Shown here one piece after another: positions 44,027 to 52,603 of a stretch of DNA of 64,000 nt (positions are counted from its first letter, which is position 1; every line of letters starts with the position of its first letter). The notes beneath the pieces were generated by a model. The model did no database searches. It saw only the letters and a list, made by a program, of their open reading frames with translations, and was not told the origin of the DNA. The position numbers and the translations under genes are program-made. Origin of the DNA: Chelativorans alearensis (lineage in GTDB: Bacteria > Pseudomonadota > Alphaproteobacteria > Rhizobiales > Rhizobiaceae); assembly GCF_010993735.1 (NCBI RefSeq), contig NZ_WQNI01000001.1:310001-374000 (forward strand), given 5' to 3'.

Positions 44027-45060
44027 AGCGCTTCCTCCGGCAATTCCCCGGCAAGATGGCAGCGCGCCGATTGGTCGCCCGGGAAAAGGCTCACCTCCGG
44101 GACGAGCGTGTCGCAGCGGCCGGGGACCGCATAGGCACAGCGCGGATGAAAGGCGCAGCCGGCCGGCGCGTTGAAGGGATCGGGCACCATGCCCGGAATG
44201 GTTTTCAAGCGCCGCACCGGCGCCTGCCCGAGCCGCGGGATCGATTGCAGCAATGCCCGCGTGTAGGGGTGTTTCGGCTGGTAGAAGATGTCGTCGACGC
44301 TGCCGGTCTCGGCGATGCGGCCCAGATACATCACCGCGACCCGGTCGGCGATGTCCGCCACCACGCCGAAATTGTGCGTGATGAAGACGATGGCCATTCC
44401 CATCTCCGCCTGGAGCGATTTGAGAAGTTCCAGAATCTGGGCTTCCGTCGTCACGTCCAGCGCTGTCGTCGGCTCGTCCGCGATGAGAAGCGCCGGATCG
44501 CATGAGAGCGCCAGGGCGATCATCGCCCGCTGGCGCATGCCGCCGGAGAGCTGGTGCGGATAGCGCTCGATCATCTCCGTCGGCTTCGGCAACTGCACGC
44601 GCTCCAGAAGCTCGATGGCGCGGGCGCGCGCCGCCTCCTTGCCGACGCGCCGGTGCAGCATGACCGTGCGCATGATCTGCGTGCCGATGGAGTGGACGGG
44701 CGAAAGCGCCGTCATCGGCTCCTGAAAGATCATGCCGATATGCCCGCCGCGCAATTCGCGCACCTGGCGGCCGTCGCGCGGCAGGCTGGAGATCTCGACC
44801 TCCTTGCCCGGCTCGGGACGGAAGCGGATGCGCCCGCCCGCTTCTATCGCGTTCTTGGACAGAAGGCGCATGATAGCGCGGGCGGTGACCGACTTGCCGG
44901 AGCCCGACTCGCCGACAATGCCCAGAACCTCGCCACGGTCGACGTGGTAGGAGACGCCGTTGACGGCCCGGACGAGCCCCTCGCGCATGGAGAAATGCAC
45001 GTGCACGTCGTCCAGTTGCAGCAAGCGCTCGGGCGGCATGGGGGTGGTGTTGACGCTCAC
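44023..45060 (-). CDS. peptide/oligosaccharide ABC transporter ATP-binding protein 1 (OppD/DppD type)
   Basis: A 345-residue ATPase. Walker [11 protein letters not shown]-loop [16 protein letters not shown], signature [15 protein letters not shown], Walker [15 protein letters not shown] and switch [10 protein letters not shown]-terminal block: [16 protein letters not shown]. The start is GTG at 45060, following GGAGG; the in-frame ATG at MPPERL lacks a ribosome-binding site. A palindromic element (45077-45258) separates it from the permease gene upstream and may affect the operon's message. Confidence 0.92.
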   Translation of the reverse strand: MSVNTTPMPPERLLQLDDVHVHFSMREGLVRAVNGVSYHVDRGEVLGIVGESGSGKSVTARAIMRLLSKNAIEAGGRIRFRPEPGKEVEISSLPRDGRQVRELRGGHIGMIFQEPMTALSPVHSIGTQIMRTVMLHRRVGKEAARARAIELLERVQLPKPTEMIERYPHQLSGGMRQRAMIALALSCDPALLIADEPTTALDVTTEAQILELLKSLQAEMGMAIVFITHNFGVVADIADRVAVMYLGRIAETGSVDDIFYQPKHPYTRALLQSIPRLGQAPVRRLKTIPGMVPDPFNAPAGCAFHPRCAYAVPGRCDTLVPEVSLFPGDQSARCHLAGELPEEAL

Positions 45061-45076
45061 TGTTTGCCTCCGCGCC

Positions 45077-45258
45077 AATCGCATATGGATTCTGAGTCTT
45101 TGATCGGACCCCCACCCCTCACCCCTCCCCTCAAGGGGGAGGGGGATTCTGAAAGGTCGGCGCCCCCTTCCCCCTTGAGGGGAGGGGTGAGGGGTGGGGG
45201 TTCCGGCGAAGCCGGCAAAAATAGTTCATAGGCAAAAGCGCTTTCCATACGATTCCCC
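45077..45258 (+). repeat. GC-rich palindromic element, copy 3
   Basis: The left end AATCGCATATGGATTCTGAGTC and right end CCATACGATTCCCCT are related to the copy 2 termini, with the same central CCCCCACCCC ... GGGGTGGGGG palindrome. It fills the gap between the permease stop (45259) and the first ATPase GTG. The right end has drifted, with some 20 bp of extra sequence. Confidence 0.8.
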
Positions 45259-46395
45259 TCACCGCCCATAAGGATCGGCGGCATCGCGCAGGCCGTCGCC
45301 CATGAAATTGAAGGAGAGCACCACCAGGACCACCGCGGCACCCGGCGCGAGCAGCCAGGGGGCGAGCGAGATGGTGCGCAGGTTCTGCGCCTCCTGCAGA
45401 AGCACACCCCAGCTCACTACCGGAGGTCTCAGCCCCAGGCCGAGGAAGGAGAGCGCCGTCTCGCCGAGGATCATTTCCGGCACGGCGAGCGTCATGGCGG
45501 CGATGATGTAGCTCGTCATGGCCGGCAGCATATGCTTGGTGATGACGCGGTACTCGGAGGCGCCGGCGAGCCTTGCCGCCAGAACGTAGTCTTCCGTCTT
45601 CAGCGAAAAGAAGCGGCCGCGCACGACGCGGGCCAGGTGCGTCCAGCCGATCAGCGACAGGATGATGGTGATCAGCACGTAGACGAAGAGCGGGTCCCAG
45701 GCGATGGGAAGTGCCGCCGCAAGGCCCATCCACAACGGGATCGTGGGGATCGAGCGGATGAACTCCATCAGGCGCTGGATCCCCGCGTCGAGCCAGCCGC
45801 CGTAGTAGCCGGAGACGGCACCGAGCGCGAGGCCGATGACGAAGGAGAAAGCGACGCCGACAAGGCCCGCCGAAAGCGTGACCCGCGCCCCGTAGAGGAG
45901 CCGGGTGAAGAGGTCACGGCCGAGCGAATCCGTACCGAGAAGGTTGATCCTCTGCCGCCGGTGATCGACCCCGAAAAGATGCAGGTCCGTCGGCACGAGG
46001 CCAAGGAACCTGTAGGGCTCGCCGTGGACGAAAAGGCGGATTGGCAGGATCTCCTCGCGATCCGCCTCGTAGGTGACGCGTGCCGTCTCCGGATCGCGCG
46101 TGCGCTTGAGCGCGTAGACGAACGGCCCCTTGAACGCGCCCTCGTGGAAGAGATGGACAGCGCGCGGCGGCGAGAACGTGTTGAGCCGATCGATGGAAGA
46201 GGGCGTGTAGGGCGAGATGAAATCGGCGAAGATCGCCGCCACGCACAAAAGCACCAGGAAGACCAGCGAAGCGACCGCCAGCCGGTGCTGCCGGAACCGC
46301 CACCAGATGAGCGTCCAGGGTTTTGCGGTATAAAGCTGCTCCTCGCGGCCGGGTGCCGCCTCGGTGGCGGGAGCTTCCAGTGTCTCGATTGCCAT
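45259..46395 (-). CDS. peptide/oligosaccharide ABC transporter permease 2 (OppC/DppC type)
   Basis: A 378-residue inner-membrane permease. First helix: LAVASLVFLVLLCVAAIFADFISPY. A large periplasmic loop follows (about residues 60-170), longer than in typical DppC and usual for glycan-type OppC proteins: FVHGEPYRFLGLVPTDLHLFGVDHRRQRINLLGTDSLGRD (split). EAA loop: EDYVLAARLAGASEYRVITKHMLPAM. ATG at 46395 follows GAGGGG, 11 bp after the first permease gene. The long loop supports a non-peptide substrate. Confidence 0.9.
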   Translation of the reverse strand: MAIETLEAPATEAAPGREEQLYTAKPWTLIWWRFRQHRLAVASLVFLVLLCVAAIFADFISPYTPSSIDRLNTFSPPRAVHLFHEGAFKGPFVYALKRTRDPETARVTYEADREEILPIRLFVHGEPYRFLGLVPTDLHLFGVDHRRQRINLLGTDSLGRDLFTRLLYGARVTLSAGLVGVAFSFVIGLALGAVSGYYGGWLDAGIQRLMEFIRSIPTIPLWMGLAAALPIAWDPLFVYVLITIILSLIGWTHLARVVRGRFFSLKTEDYVLAARLAGASEYRVITKHMLPAMTSYIIAAMTLAVPEMILGETALSFLGLGLRPPVVSWGVLLQEAQNLRTISLAPWLLAPGAAVVLVVLSFNFMGDGLRDAADPYGR

Positions 46396-46406
46396 CGGTC
46401 GGCCCC

Positions 46407-47393
46407 TCACGCGTAACGGATGCGCGGATCGGACCACGCGAGCAGAACATCGGAGACCAGCGTGCCGACGACCGTGAACACGCTGAGGATGAGGATGAAG
46501 CTGCCGGCGAGATACATGTCCTGCATCTTGAGCGCCTGGAGAAGCAGCGGGCCGGTGGTCGGCAGGTTGAGCACCACGGCCGTGATCACGTCGCCGGAAA
46601 AGAGCGCCGGCAGCGCCCAGCCGACGGTGGAGATGAACGGGTTGAGCGCCACGCGCACGGGATAGCCCCAGACCACCTGGCGCTCGGAGAGGCCCTGCGC
46701 ATAGGCGGTCTCCACATAGGGCTTTCCCATCTCGTCGAGCATGTTGGCGCGCATGACGCGGATGAGGCCGGCGGCACCGCCCGTTGCCAGAACGACGACG
46801 GGTATCCACAGATGCGACAAAAGATTGAGCACCTTGTCGAATGTCCAGGGCGCCGATTCATAGCGCGGCGACAACAGGCCGCCGACGTCCATGTTAAGCC
46901 AGGTGAAGCCGAGCCACATCAGGATGAGCGCCAGCAGGAAATCCGGAATGCCTTTGCCGAGGAAGCCGAAGACGGTGAAGAGATAGTCGAACAGGGAATA
47001 TTGCCGGGTCGCGGCGTAAACGCCGACGGGGATGGCGATGATCCAGGTGAAAACCATCGACAGCGTCGAGATGGCGAGCGTCAGCCCAAGCCGCTCCCAG
47101 ATGAGCGAGGAGACAGGCGCGTTCCATTCGAGCGAATGGCCGAAATCGCCGCGAAAGAGGATGTTCGAGATCCAGCGCCAGTATTGCACCAGTATCGGGT
47201 CGTTGAGGCCGTATTGCTGGCGCATGGCCGCTTCCTGCGCCTCGGTCAGATATTCCCCGCCGTGGCGGAGCTGCGCGGCGTAGGCGGTAATATAGTCGCC
47301 GGGCGGCAACTGGATGATCACGAAGGAGATGAAGGACACGAAGACGAGCGTCGGGATCGCCCAAAGCGCGCGTTTGGTGATGTAACCGACCAT
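46407..47393 (-). CDS. peptide/oligosaccharide ABC transporter permease 1 (OppB/DppB type)
   Basis: A 328-residue inner-membrane permease starting VGYITKRALWAIPTLVFVSFISFVIIQLPPGDYI, the typical OppB opening. Loop: ILVQYWRWISNILFRGDFGHSLEW; EAA loop: KPYVETAYAQGLSERQVVWGYPVRVALNPF. ATG at 47393 follows GGAGGAC; an upstream frame to 47462 is rejected. It lies about 300 bp after the binding-protein gene, a gap filled by repeats. Confidence 0.92.
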   Translation of the reverse strand: MVGYITKRALWAIPTLVFVSFISFVIIQLPPGDYITAYAAQLRHGGEYLTEAQEAAMRQQYGLNDPILVQYWRWISNILFRGDFGHSLEWNAPVSSLIWERLGLTLAISTLSMVFTWIIAIPVGVYAATRQYSLFDYLFTVFGFLGKGIPDFLLALILMWLGFTWLNMDVGGLLSPRYESAPWTFDKVLNLLSHLWIPVVVLATGGAAGLIRVMRANMLDEMGKPYVETAYAQGLSERQVVWGYPVRVALNPFISTVGWALPALFSGDVITAVVLNLPTTGPLLLQALKMQDMYLAGSFILILSVFTVVGTLVSDVLLAWSDPRIRYA

Positions 47394-47690
47394 GTCCTCC
47401 GCTCCCTTCGGATTTAGAAAATGTGCATGGCGTCCCGCCCTCGTGGTTCGACTGCTCGACAAGCTCGCAGCTCACCTTGAGGGCTAGTGTTTGAGCCTAC
47501 CCCCCGACGTCGAGCCATACACGGCGCCAGTGTTCCTTCACCCTCAATCCTTCCCGGTTTGTCGGGGGGTGAAGGACGAGGGCTGGCGGCTGCGCTACCT
47601 TTCGGCATCGAAGCTGGCACGAGGCCGATGTGCCTTCGCCCTCATGGTGAGCTTGTCGAACCACGAGAGCGAAGGCATGCACCGCCAGTC
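47394..47690. repeat. repeat-filled gap between binding-protein and permease genes
   Basis: Two inverted copies of a CCTCGTGGTTCGACaAGCTC-type sequence lie at 47437-47484 and 47632-47676. The second reads GCCCTCATGGTGAGCTTGTC and then GAACCACGAG; the first is its rough complement with an internal duplication (CGACTGCTCGACAAGCTC). GGCTTCG-poor sequence lies between them (CCTTCACCC/GGGTGAAGG hairpin near 47537-47575). No gene is supported. This sequence type is common between rhizobial genes. Confidence 0.6.
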
Positions 47691-49595
47691 CTACTGCTTG
47701 ATCCACATCTGCTGCGGTTGGCTGAGGCCGACGCCGCGGGTAACGTCGTCTTCCACCTTGCCGTCCACGAAGTTCATGAAGTTGTTGGAGACGATCGCGG
47801 GCACGGCCTCCTCGCCGACGAGGCCGATCACCCAGCCTTCCGTGACGAAGGTCTCGATCATCTCGTTGACGGCCGCATCGGCTTCTTCGAGCGAACTTGC
47901 GGTGGACGCCTTGTCCCAGGCCGCCCAGACCTGCCGGATGGGATGGTCGGCCGGCGGCTCGATGCCGGATGCGCCATCGGTCGAGTACCACACATAGTAC
48001 TGGTGGGCGTAGCTGTCGTTGCCCATCATGATGCGCGGGTCGGCCGGCACGACGGAGAGGCGGTCGAAGGTGTAAAGATGAACCTGGAAATCGTTGTTAT
48101 CCCGGTTCGCATCCCACTGCGTGCGGTCGATGATGCGCGGCAGGAGCTCGATGCCCACATCGCGAAGATTGTCGGCTGCGAGTTCCAGGACCGTCGATTT
48201 GTCGGGATGTGCGCTCTCGACCACAATGGCGAGACGCTGGCCGTCCGGCCGCAGGCGGAAGCCCCCGCTGTCGCGCTCGGTGAGGCCCAAGCCGTCAAGC
48301 AGCTCGTTGGCGGCATCCGGGTCGTATTCAGCCCAGTGCTTTTCCAGATCCTCCCGGTAATAGGGCGAGCCGGAGATGGGTGCGGCCTGACGCCCCTCGG
48401 CCAGGCCCGAGAATGCCAGCTCGTTGATCAGCTCGCGGTCGATGGCGAGGTTCAGGGCATGGCGGAAATCCTTCTCCTCGAAGAGCTTCCGCAGCACCTC
48501 ATCCTTCATGTTGTAGTTGGGCACAAGCGACCAGGTGGTGGCGGAGATGCTGTTGCCGACCCGGAAGTTCCCCTTTTCCTCGTTCTCCTTGTAGAAGGTG
48601 AAGTCGGCTGTGCTGGCATAACGCATCTGCATGTCGATCTGCCCCTGAACGACCATGAGATTGAAGCTCTCCTGCTCCTGGAACAGCTTGTGCTCGATGC
48701 GGTCGATATAGGGGAGCTGGTTCCCCTCCTGGTCGACGGCATAGTAGTACGGGTTGCGCACCATGGTGACGACGTCGCCGGGGGCCGGCCTTTCGATCTT
48801 CCAGGCGGTGATGACGGGCAGGTCGGGGTTCGACCACCAGGCGGTTATCAAGCCCTTGGAGCCCCACAAATCCGTCCACTTCTCGGCGCCGTACTTCTTC
48901 GCCGCCGCTTCAAGCTCCTCCTTTGAGGCGTATTTGTCGTTGAACTGGGCGAGGTAGTGCTTGGGGAACAGGAAGCTCGGCCGGTCGAGGCTCGGCTCGC
49001 CGGTCGAATCCTTCGCCAGGATCTGCAGGAAATACACATAGGGCTCGGCGAACTTCACCTTGAAGGTCCGCTCGTCGACGATCTCGACCTCCATCGGCTT
49101 GCCGCCGGGTGAGAAGGTGGGGTCGATCACCGGCACGATCTCGGGGTTGAGGAAGATGTCCTCGTACCAGAAGCGTACGTCCTCGGTGGTTACCGGCTCA
49201 CCGTCCGACCACTTCAGGCCCGCAAGCAGCGTGAAGGTGTATTCGGTCGAATCCTCGTTGACCTCGTAGGATTCGATATAGGCCGGCACCAGCCGGAGCA
49301 CGCCGTCATCGCCCTGCTCCCATTTGAGCACGCGCTCTTCCATCAGCTTGGTGGGGCCCCAACGGTCGCCCGGGCCCTTGTAGGCGCGATGCCAGGTGCC
49401 GCCGTATTGGCCCACCTCCACCGCCTCCAGCACGGTGGGATTCTCCGGCAGCCGCTCGTCGACCGGCGGCAGCTCGCCCGCAGCCACCTCCTCGGCGAGC
49501 ATGGGGGCCTCCTGAAACGCGTGCGCGGATGCCAGGAAGGAGACCGAGGAGATCAGGCCGATCGCGAGCGCGGCAAGTGTGCGTTTGGCACTCAT
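47691..49595 (-). CDS. ABC transporter substrate-binding protein, family 5 (peptide/oligosaccharide type)
   Basis: A 634-residue periplasmic protein with a signal peptide cleaved near SAHA-FQE (about residue 26). Family 5 features: ESYEVNEDSTEYTFTLLAGLKWSDGEPVTTEDVRFWYEDI (split), GTWHRAYKGPGDRWG at the ligand-site start, LPYIDRIEHKLFQEQESFNLMVVQGQIDM and DFRHALNLAIDRELINELAF. Length and many Trp/Tyr residues match members that bind oligosaccharides, as in some mannan- or cellobiose-uptake systems. ATG at 49595 (or 49601) follows GTGAGG. It is the first transporter gene after lacI, and a small palindrome upstream may be the operator. Confidence 0.88.
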   Translation of the reverse strand: MSAKRTLAALAIGLISSVSFLASAHAFQEAPMLAEEVAAGELPPVDERLPENPTVLEAVEVGQYGGTWHRAYKGPGDRWGPTKLMEERVLKWEQGDDGVLRLVPAYIESYEVNEDSTEYTFTLLAGLKWSDGEPVTTEDVRFWYEDIFLNPEIVPVIDPTFSPGGKPMEVEIVDERTFKVKFAEPYVYFLQILAKDSTGEPSLDRPSFLFPKHYLAQFNDKYASKEELEAAAKKYGAEKWTDLWGSKGLITAWWSNPDLPVITAWKIERPAPGDVVTMVRNPYYYAVDQEGNQLPYIDRIEHKLFQEQESFNLMVVQGQIDMQMRYASTADFTFYKENEEKGNFRVGNSISATTWSLVPNYNMKDEVLRKLFEEKDFRHALNLAIDRELINELAFSGLAEGRQAAPISGSPYYREDLEKHWAEYDPDAANELLDGLGLTERDSGGFRLRPDGQRLAIVVESAHPDKSTVLELAADNLRDVGIELLPRIIDRTQWDANRDNNDFQVHLYTFDRLSVVPADPRIMMGNDSYAHQYYVWYSTDGASGIEPPADHPIRQVWAAWDKASTASSLEEADAAVNEMIETFVTEGWVIGLVGEEAVPAIVSNNFMNFVDGKVEDDVTRGVGLSQPQQMWIKQ

Positions 49596-49803
49596 GTGCA
49601 TTGCCTCACTGGTTTTGAGAAGAAGAACGCGCGTATGCGCGGGCGCGCGGCGATCCGCCGGCGCTGGCTCTGCCCGATATTCGGGCGGCAAACATAACGA
49701 AAAAATTTTCATGTCCTCCCTTTTGCTGCTTTCTTCTCCCGCAGCCGAAGCAGCCTTGCTTTCTTATCACCGCCTCATGCATGCGCCACTTGTTAGAATA
49801 TAC

Positions 49804-49816
49804 AATTGCGACAATT
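49804..49816. promoter_or_regulatory. AATTG-CGA-CAATT palindrome, candidate LacI-family operator
   Basis: A perfect inverted repeat with a central CG step, typical of LacI-type sites, in the 333-bp A/T-rich gap (49596-49928) between the lacI stop and the binding-protein start. The rest of that gap holds no gene; its A/T content near 49790-49920 fits a promoter region. Confidence 0.4.
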
Positions 49817-49928
49817 TCGCTACGAATCAACAGAAAATATTTGCACGAGCCTCCACGCCGGCGGGTAGCCATCCCAGTGAAAAGGCCGAAAAAGAGAACG
49901 CAAATTTTTCAATTGATTAGCGCAACCC

Positions 49929-50981
49929 TCACCCACTGAGCGTGGCGACGCTCTTGCGGATGACAAGTTTGCAGCCGAGTTCGAGCCGATGCGCGGCGCG
50001 CTCGGTGGTATTGGCGAGCACACGCTGCTCGAGAAGGTGCAGCGCCTCCGGGCCCATCTGGTTGAGCGGCACATAGACGGTGGTCAGCGGCGGCGTCACC
50101 AGTTCGCCGAGCGCCACGCCGTCGAAACCCATGACGGAAACATCCTCGGGGATGCGGATACCCACTGCTGCGAGCGCCCGCATGGCGCCAAGGGCGAGGT
50201 TGTCGGCGGCACAGAAGATCGCCGTCACGCCGTCGAGCCCCCCGCTTTCGGCAAGCCAGTGGGCGATCGCCTTTTCGCCGAGCTTCGGCTCGTACCCGCC
50301 GGTATAAAGCACGCGCGCGTCGGCCAGGGGCAGATCATTTGCCTTGAACGCGTCGATGAACCCGTCGCGGCGGCGCCGGATGGTCGTGCGCCCCTCCCAG
50401 GTAAGGTGCAGAATGGTGCGGTGCCCCTGCGAGATCAGCCAGTTGGTCGCCAGTTGCGCGGCAAAGCGGTTGCCGGGCGTGACGCTGTCGATCTTCATCT
50501 CCAGGTCTTCGCCGTTGATCAGTACCGCCGGAATGCCGGCATTGCCGATCCCATGCAAAACCTCGCGCCGGTCGTCGTTGAGAAGCAGAACGCCGTCGGC
50601 CGATTCCGCCTGGGCGGTCTCGACGATCTTGCGGGCCGTCAGCGAGCCGTTGCCGGTGAGCGGCACAAGCCGGACGCCCCGGCGCTCGCACTCGCGCGTC
50701 AGCCCGTTGAGCACGGTCCAGGAGAAGAGATTGATCTCGTTCTCCGGCATCGCGTCATCCGGCACGGCGAGCACCACCGTATCGAGCGCGGTGATCGTCG
50801 CCTTGGCCTGCCGCTCCGCCAGATAGCCGAGCCGGCGCGCCGCATCGACCACACGCGCCCGCACCTCGGCCGAGATGGGCGCCGTGCCGTTGAGCACGTG
50901 CGAGACCGTCGAGATGGCCACCCCCGCCTCGCGCGAGATGTCCTTTATGCCGACCTTCTTGCGTGGGGGCATGGGTTTCAT
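49929..50981 (-). CDS. LacI family transcriptional regulator
   Basis: A 350-residue regulator. The N-terminal helix-turn-helix and hinge are at about residues 9-65: VGIKDISREAGVAISTVSHVLNGTAPISAEVRARVVDAARRLGY (split), the canonical LacI head. The periplasmic-binding-protein-like effector domain follows (ADGVLLLNDDRRE, PGNRFAAQLATNWLISQGHR, AIFCAADNLALGAMRAL, VSVMGFDGVALGELVTPPLTTVYVPLNQMG, split). It lies within the mannosidase/importer locus on the same strand and probably represses it until a breakdown sugar binds. ATG at 50981 has only a weak leader; ATG at 50972 is an alternative. Confidence 0.9.
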   Translation of the reverse strand: MKPMPPRKKVGIKDISREAGVAISTVSHVLNGTAPISAEVRARVVDAARRLGYLAERQAKATITALDTVVLAVPDDAMPENEINLFSWTVLNGLTRECERRGVRLVPLTGNGSLTARKIVETAQAESADGVLLLNDDRREVLHGIGNAGIPAVLINGEDLEMKIDSVTPGNRFAAQLATNWLISQGHRTILHLTWEGRTTIRRRRDGFIDAFKANDLPLADARVLYTGGYEPKLGEKAIAHWLAESGGLDGVTAIFCAADNLALGAMRALAAVGIRIPEDVSVMGFDGVALGELVTPPLTTVYVPLNQMGPEALHLLEQRVLANTTERAAHRLELGCKLVIRKSVATLSG

Positions 50982-51008
50982 CCGGAGCGGCTGAGAGGGC
51001 TGCGTAGA

Positions 51009-51145
51009 GCCGCAACCACCGTCGTCATCCCGGAAAGCTGCAGGCTTGTCCGGGACCCATTCCGTGACCAGTTCACCTTCCGGAATGGGTCCCGGACAGC
51101 CTCCGCTATCTCTCCGGCTTCCGGGATGACGGCGGTGGTGGCGGC
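51009..51145. repeat. 137-bp cruciform-type intergenic repeat
   Basis: The outer arms GCCGCAACCACCGTCGTCAT (51009) and ATGACGGCGGTGGTGGCGGC (ending 51145) are inverted, as are the inner arms GTCCGGGACCCATTCC (51048-51063) and its exact complement (51082-51097). The whole unit can fold on itself. It fills the gap between the PHP hydrolase stop and the lacI start. Confidence 0.75.
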
Positions 51146-51169
51146 TGGATACACTGGATGCATCTCGCG

Positions 51170-52408
51170 CTACTCCCCATAGAACGGGTTGGTGAAAAGT
51201 CGCGGCTCCTGGCCGTGCCAGACCTCGAAGCGCGCAAACCGCCCATCCATCCGCCCTTCTTTCGTCATTTTCGTTTGCCCCGGCTCGACCCGCAGGGCCT
51301 CGACCGTCCCCCGTTCGGTGACGAGCCGCACTTCATCGCCCGCCGCAAGCCCCGAAAACCGCACCGCGTAGGGCGCACCGGAGGGCACGCGCTCTCCGAA
51401 CATGGCGGCGCCGTCGAGCGGCTCGGCCATCGTCGTTTCCGGCCCGAAGCACACCACGTTGCGCCCGGCCCTGACGGCGTCGAGCACGTCGGCCACCGCT
51501 TCGCCATAGGCGAGGAGCCTGTTCGACGGGCGGCCGTGCCGGCGCCGGTTCTTCAGGTGAAAGTCGCTGCCGCCGGTCGCCGGGACGATCCTTCCGGCGG
51601 CCAAAAGCTCCTGCCAGAAGTGAAGGGCATCCGCATTCAGGGGCGACCAATGGCCGTTCCAGATCTCGATAGCGTCGAAATCGAGGTCGAGCCCGCACTG
51701 CCACTTGCCGCCCGCCGAGCCCTGGAAAGGATGGTTGATGACGATGGTCGCTCCGTTCGCTCGCGCCTCGGCCATGCGTTCGGCCACGTCTTCCGGCCGG
51801 CGGCAGCGCCAATCCTCCACGGGGTCGGCGACGCCCAGGAAATTCGTGTGGCCCCAGTAGCTGGTCAACTCCATGCCGGGGATCACCAGCATGCCCGGAT
51901 CGTCCGGCCGCACGCGGTTCTGCGCGGTGGTGTTGTGGTCGGTCAGGGCCACGAAGTCGAGGCGGGCGGTGCGTGCCCGGTGGATCGCGTCGCCCACCGG
52001 CACGCCGCCGTCGGAATGCTCGGTGTGGGAATGGATGTCGCCGGTGAGCCAGCGGGCGCTGCGCGGGATCAGCCTTATCGTCACGTCGACCCGGCAATCC
52101 GGCCCGACCTTGACGATACCCAACACCACGTCCCAGCGCCCGGCGAGCGGGCCCGGGTGGTAGCCGGGCGTCGCCCTGTCGGCGGCGATCGTGATGTGGC
52201 CGTACTCCGATCCGGTCCAGCCGCGCATGCGCCCTTCGTGCGCCATGCCGAGATCGATCACGCTACCGCCGCTGCCGGCCGGGAAAAGGTAGGAAACCTC
52301 GATCCGCTCGACCTCCGGCCCGACGTGGAAGGGAATCTCGACGAAGGATTTTTCGCCGCCGGGAAAGTCGGTGACGGTGTGAATGAAATGGTGCTGCTGG
52401 TTTCCCAC
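51170..52408 (-). CDS. CehA/McbA family metallohydrolase (PHP domain)
   Basis: A 412-residue protein. The N-terminal 120 residues look beta-rich (EIPFHVGPEVERIEVSYLF, ITIAADRATPGYHPG). The PHP domain follows with its metal motifs in order: LTGDIHSHTEHSDGG, FVALTDHNTTAQNR, LVIPGMELTSYWGHTNFLG, IVINHPFQ and TGGSDFHLKNRRRHG. CehA/McbA members hydrolyse phospho- or ester bonds; some act on carbaryl, others probably on phosphorylated glycans. No obvious signal peptide. It lies between the GH38 mannosidase and lacI genes on the same strand, which favours a sugar-phosphate or glycan phosphodiester substrate. Confidence 0.85.
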   Translation of the reverse strand: MGNQQHHFIHTVTDFPGGEKSFVEIPFHVGPEVERIEVSYLFPAGSGGSVIDLGMAHEGRMRGWTGSEYGHITIAADRATPGYHPGPLAGRWDVVLGIVKVGPDCRVDVTIRLIPRSARWLTGDIHSHTEHSDGGVPVGDAIHRARTARLDFVALTDHNTTAQNRVRPDDPGMLVIPGMELTSYWGHTNFLGVADPVEDWRCRRPEDVAERMAEARANGATIVINHPFQGSAGGKWQCGLDLDFDAIEIWNGHWSPLNADALHFWQELLAAGRIVPATGGSDFHLKNRRRHGRPSNRLLAYGEAVADVLDAVRAGRNVVCFGPETTMAEPLDGAAMFGERVPSGAPYAVRFSGLAAGDEVRLVTERGTVEALRVEPGQTKMTKEGRMDGRFARFEVWHGQEPRLFTNPFYGE

Positions 52409-52439
52409 GACTACCCTCTCCCCAGTCGAGCCAAGGTCA

Positions 52440-52603
52440 ACGCATATGAGTTATTTTTGCCGGCTTCGCCGGGACCCCCACCCCTCACCCCTCCCCTCAA
52501 GGGGGAGGGGGGCGCCGACGCCTCAGAATCCCCCTCCCCCTTGAGGGGAGGGGTAAGGGGTGGGGGTCCGAGCAAGAAATCACAATCCATATGCGATTGC
52601 CCT
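52440..52603 (-). repeat. GC-rich palindromic element, copy 4
   Basis: The ends ACGCATATGAG and CCATATGCGATTGCCCT match copy 2, with the same central palindrome. Its right end overlaps the 3' end of the alpha-mannosidase gene and encodes the last codons (AIAYGL) and stop. The short repeat CTCCCCAG occurs just outside both ends (52418-52425 and 52602-52609). Confidence 0.85.

Noticed and set aside
42989-45115. A single 708-residue frame covering both ATPase genes
   Set aside because: Only its second half codes for a real ATPase; the first half is a shadow of the other ATPase gene, which has its own frame and start.
45259-46809. A longer permease frame starting near 46809
   Set aside because: The extra N-terminal part is a shadow of the first permease gene; the ATG at 46395 has a good ribosome-binding site.
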